Shown: positions 63,480 through 64,000 of the stretch, in pieces
How positions within the stretch are numbered: position 1 is the first letter of the stretch
Layout: each line of letters starts with the position of its first letter
From: Sphingopyxis flava
GTDB lineage: Bacteria > Pseudomonadota > Alphaproteobacteria > Sphingomonadales > Sphingomonadaceae
NCBI RefSeq assembly: GCF_900168005.1
Contig: NZ_FUYP01000008.1
Location: forward strand, 62,001 to 126,000
Direction of reading: 5' to 3'
DNA length: 64,000 nucleotides
The notes under the pieces: model-generated
Told to the model about the DNA's origin: nothing
What the model saw: the letters and a program-made list of their open reading frames with translations, nothing else
The model's database searches: none
Program-made: the position numbers and the translations under genes

Positions 63480-64000
63480 TCAGGCGTTACGCGCCATCAG
63501 TCCGCCGTCGACCGGTATGATAGCGCCTGTGATGTAACTGGAGGCAGGAAGCACGAGGCTGAGCGTCACATGCGCGACTTCTTCGGGCTCGCCATAGCGG
63601 CGAAGCGCCGTGCGGCGCCGGGCAAAGACGGCCTTGTCTGCTTCTGGAACCGCGTCGGTCATGCCGGTGCGGATCGGACCGGGGCAGATGCAATTGACTG
63701 TGATCCCCTCCTTGCCGAGATCCACCGCGAGCCCGCGGGTCAGCCCTGTGACGCCGGTCTTTGCGGCAACATAAGGGGTGTCTCCCGGCGTTGCGCCGAG
63801 CCCCTCGGTTGAAGCGATGTTGACGATGCGTGCGGCGTCGCTTTGCCGCAGGAACGGCAGCGCGGCGCGCACCATGCGCTGATGCGCGGTCAGCATCACT
63901 GCGATCGCGCGGTGCCAGACCGCCTCATATTCCTCGCCGGCGTCGAGCGAGGCAAAGCTCGAGACGCCGGCATTGTTGATCAAAATGTCAATGCGGCCGA
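63480..64000 (-). CDS. Short-chain dehydrogenase/reductase (cut by window edge)
   Basis: About 173 residues are visible; the N-terminal NAD(P)-binding glycine motif lies beyond the right edge. GRIDILINNAGVS is the NNAG structural motif, ARIVNIASTEGLG holds the catalytic Ser, and TPYVAAKTGVTGL holds the Tyr-xxx-Lys pair. NCICPGPIRTGM and SYITGAIIPVDGGLMARNA are classical. This is a 3-oxoacyl-ACP reductase-like SDR; the substrate is unknown. Confidence 0.93.
   Translation of the reverse strand, partial: GRIDILINNAGVSSFASLDAGEEYEAVWHRAIAVMLTAHQRMVRAALPFLRQSDAARIVNIASTEGLGATPGDTPYVAAKTGVTGLTRGLAVDLGKEGITVNCICPGPIRTGMTDAVPEADKAVFARRRTALRRYGEPEEVAHVTLSLVLPASSYITGAIIPVDGGLMARNA

Overview
The window is a gene-dense, GC-rich piece of chromosome from an alphaproteobacterium, most probably a sphingomonad close to Sphingopyxis or Sphingomonas. 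This is inferred from the high GC content, the TonB-dependent receptors, the short alphaproteobacterial HPr kinase, the chvI-chvG-hprK-PTS-pckA gene order, the Suv3-like helicase next to an S4 protein and fdxA, and the tailed L21 and S16 proteins. I see no insertion sequence, prophage, CRISPR array, rRNA or tRNA gene. Most of the window is core genome.

Layout. 1-3100: the start of a TonB-dependent receptor, rmuC and a META-domain lipoprotein. 3176-10315: an rRNA/tRNA methyltransferase and the regulatory PTS cluster (HPr, EIIA, RapZ, HPr kinase, ChvG/ChvI), with pckA divergent. 10364-16501: small conserved unknowns, a DUF885 peptidase-like protein, a GNAT enzyme, and the rplU-rpmA operon. 16594-20923: a greatly expanded phage-shock locus. 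pspF is divergent from a sigma-54 promoter that reads into a 56-codon ORF, a terminator-like hairpin, pspA, pspB, pspC and then five further small single-TM proteins that resemble PspB. 21072-24456: sufE, a double cold-shock protein, RNase D and lptC-lptA. 24881-29356: an Atm1-type ABC exporter converging on a large TonB-dependent receptor. 29674-35550: clpX, clpP, fdxA, an S4 RNA-binding protein and a Suv3-like helicase. 35782-41405: an M23 peptidase, then hemB, a 59-codon ORF, a fused MFS/spermidine-synthase-like protein and a gamma-carbonic anhydrase, all joined by 4-bp stop/start overlaps. 41431-46815: septation protein A, ftsY, mtaB, dapF and a GGDEF/EAL protein on the minus strand. 47094-53610: ffh, rpsP, rimM, a 1.66-kb interruption carrying a LysR regulator and two small genes, then trmD, rplS and asd. 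53928-64000: a DUF4336 protein, a marR-emrA-emrB efflux operon, a DsbA-family isomerase, an alpha/beta hydrolase, an M2 dipeptidase, an arsR/SRPBCC pair, an OmpA-like protein and a truncated SDR gene.

How the genes work together. The PTS cluster has no sugar permease, so it looks like a regulatory phosphorelay in which HprK acts on HPr, next to the envelope-sensing ChvG/ChvI pair and the gluconeogenic gene pckA. The Psp locus is the most unusual part: repeated PspB-like membrane proteins whose tails share an E-R-I motif, most of which end in an A-x-E-I-x-x-L-R signature also found at the end of PspC. Several regulator genes carry clean palindromes at their starts (marR, arsR, lysR), and a palindrome lies upstream of pckA. 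All functional calls come from reading sequence motifs; no database search was possible.
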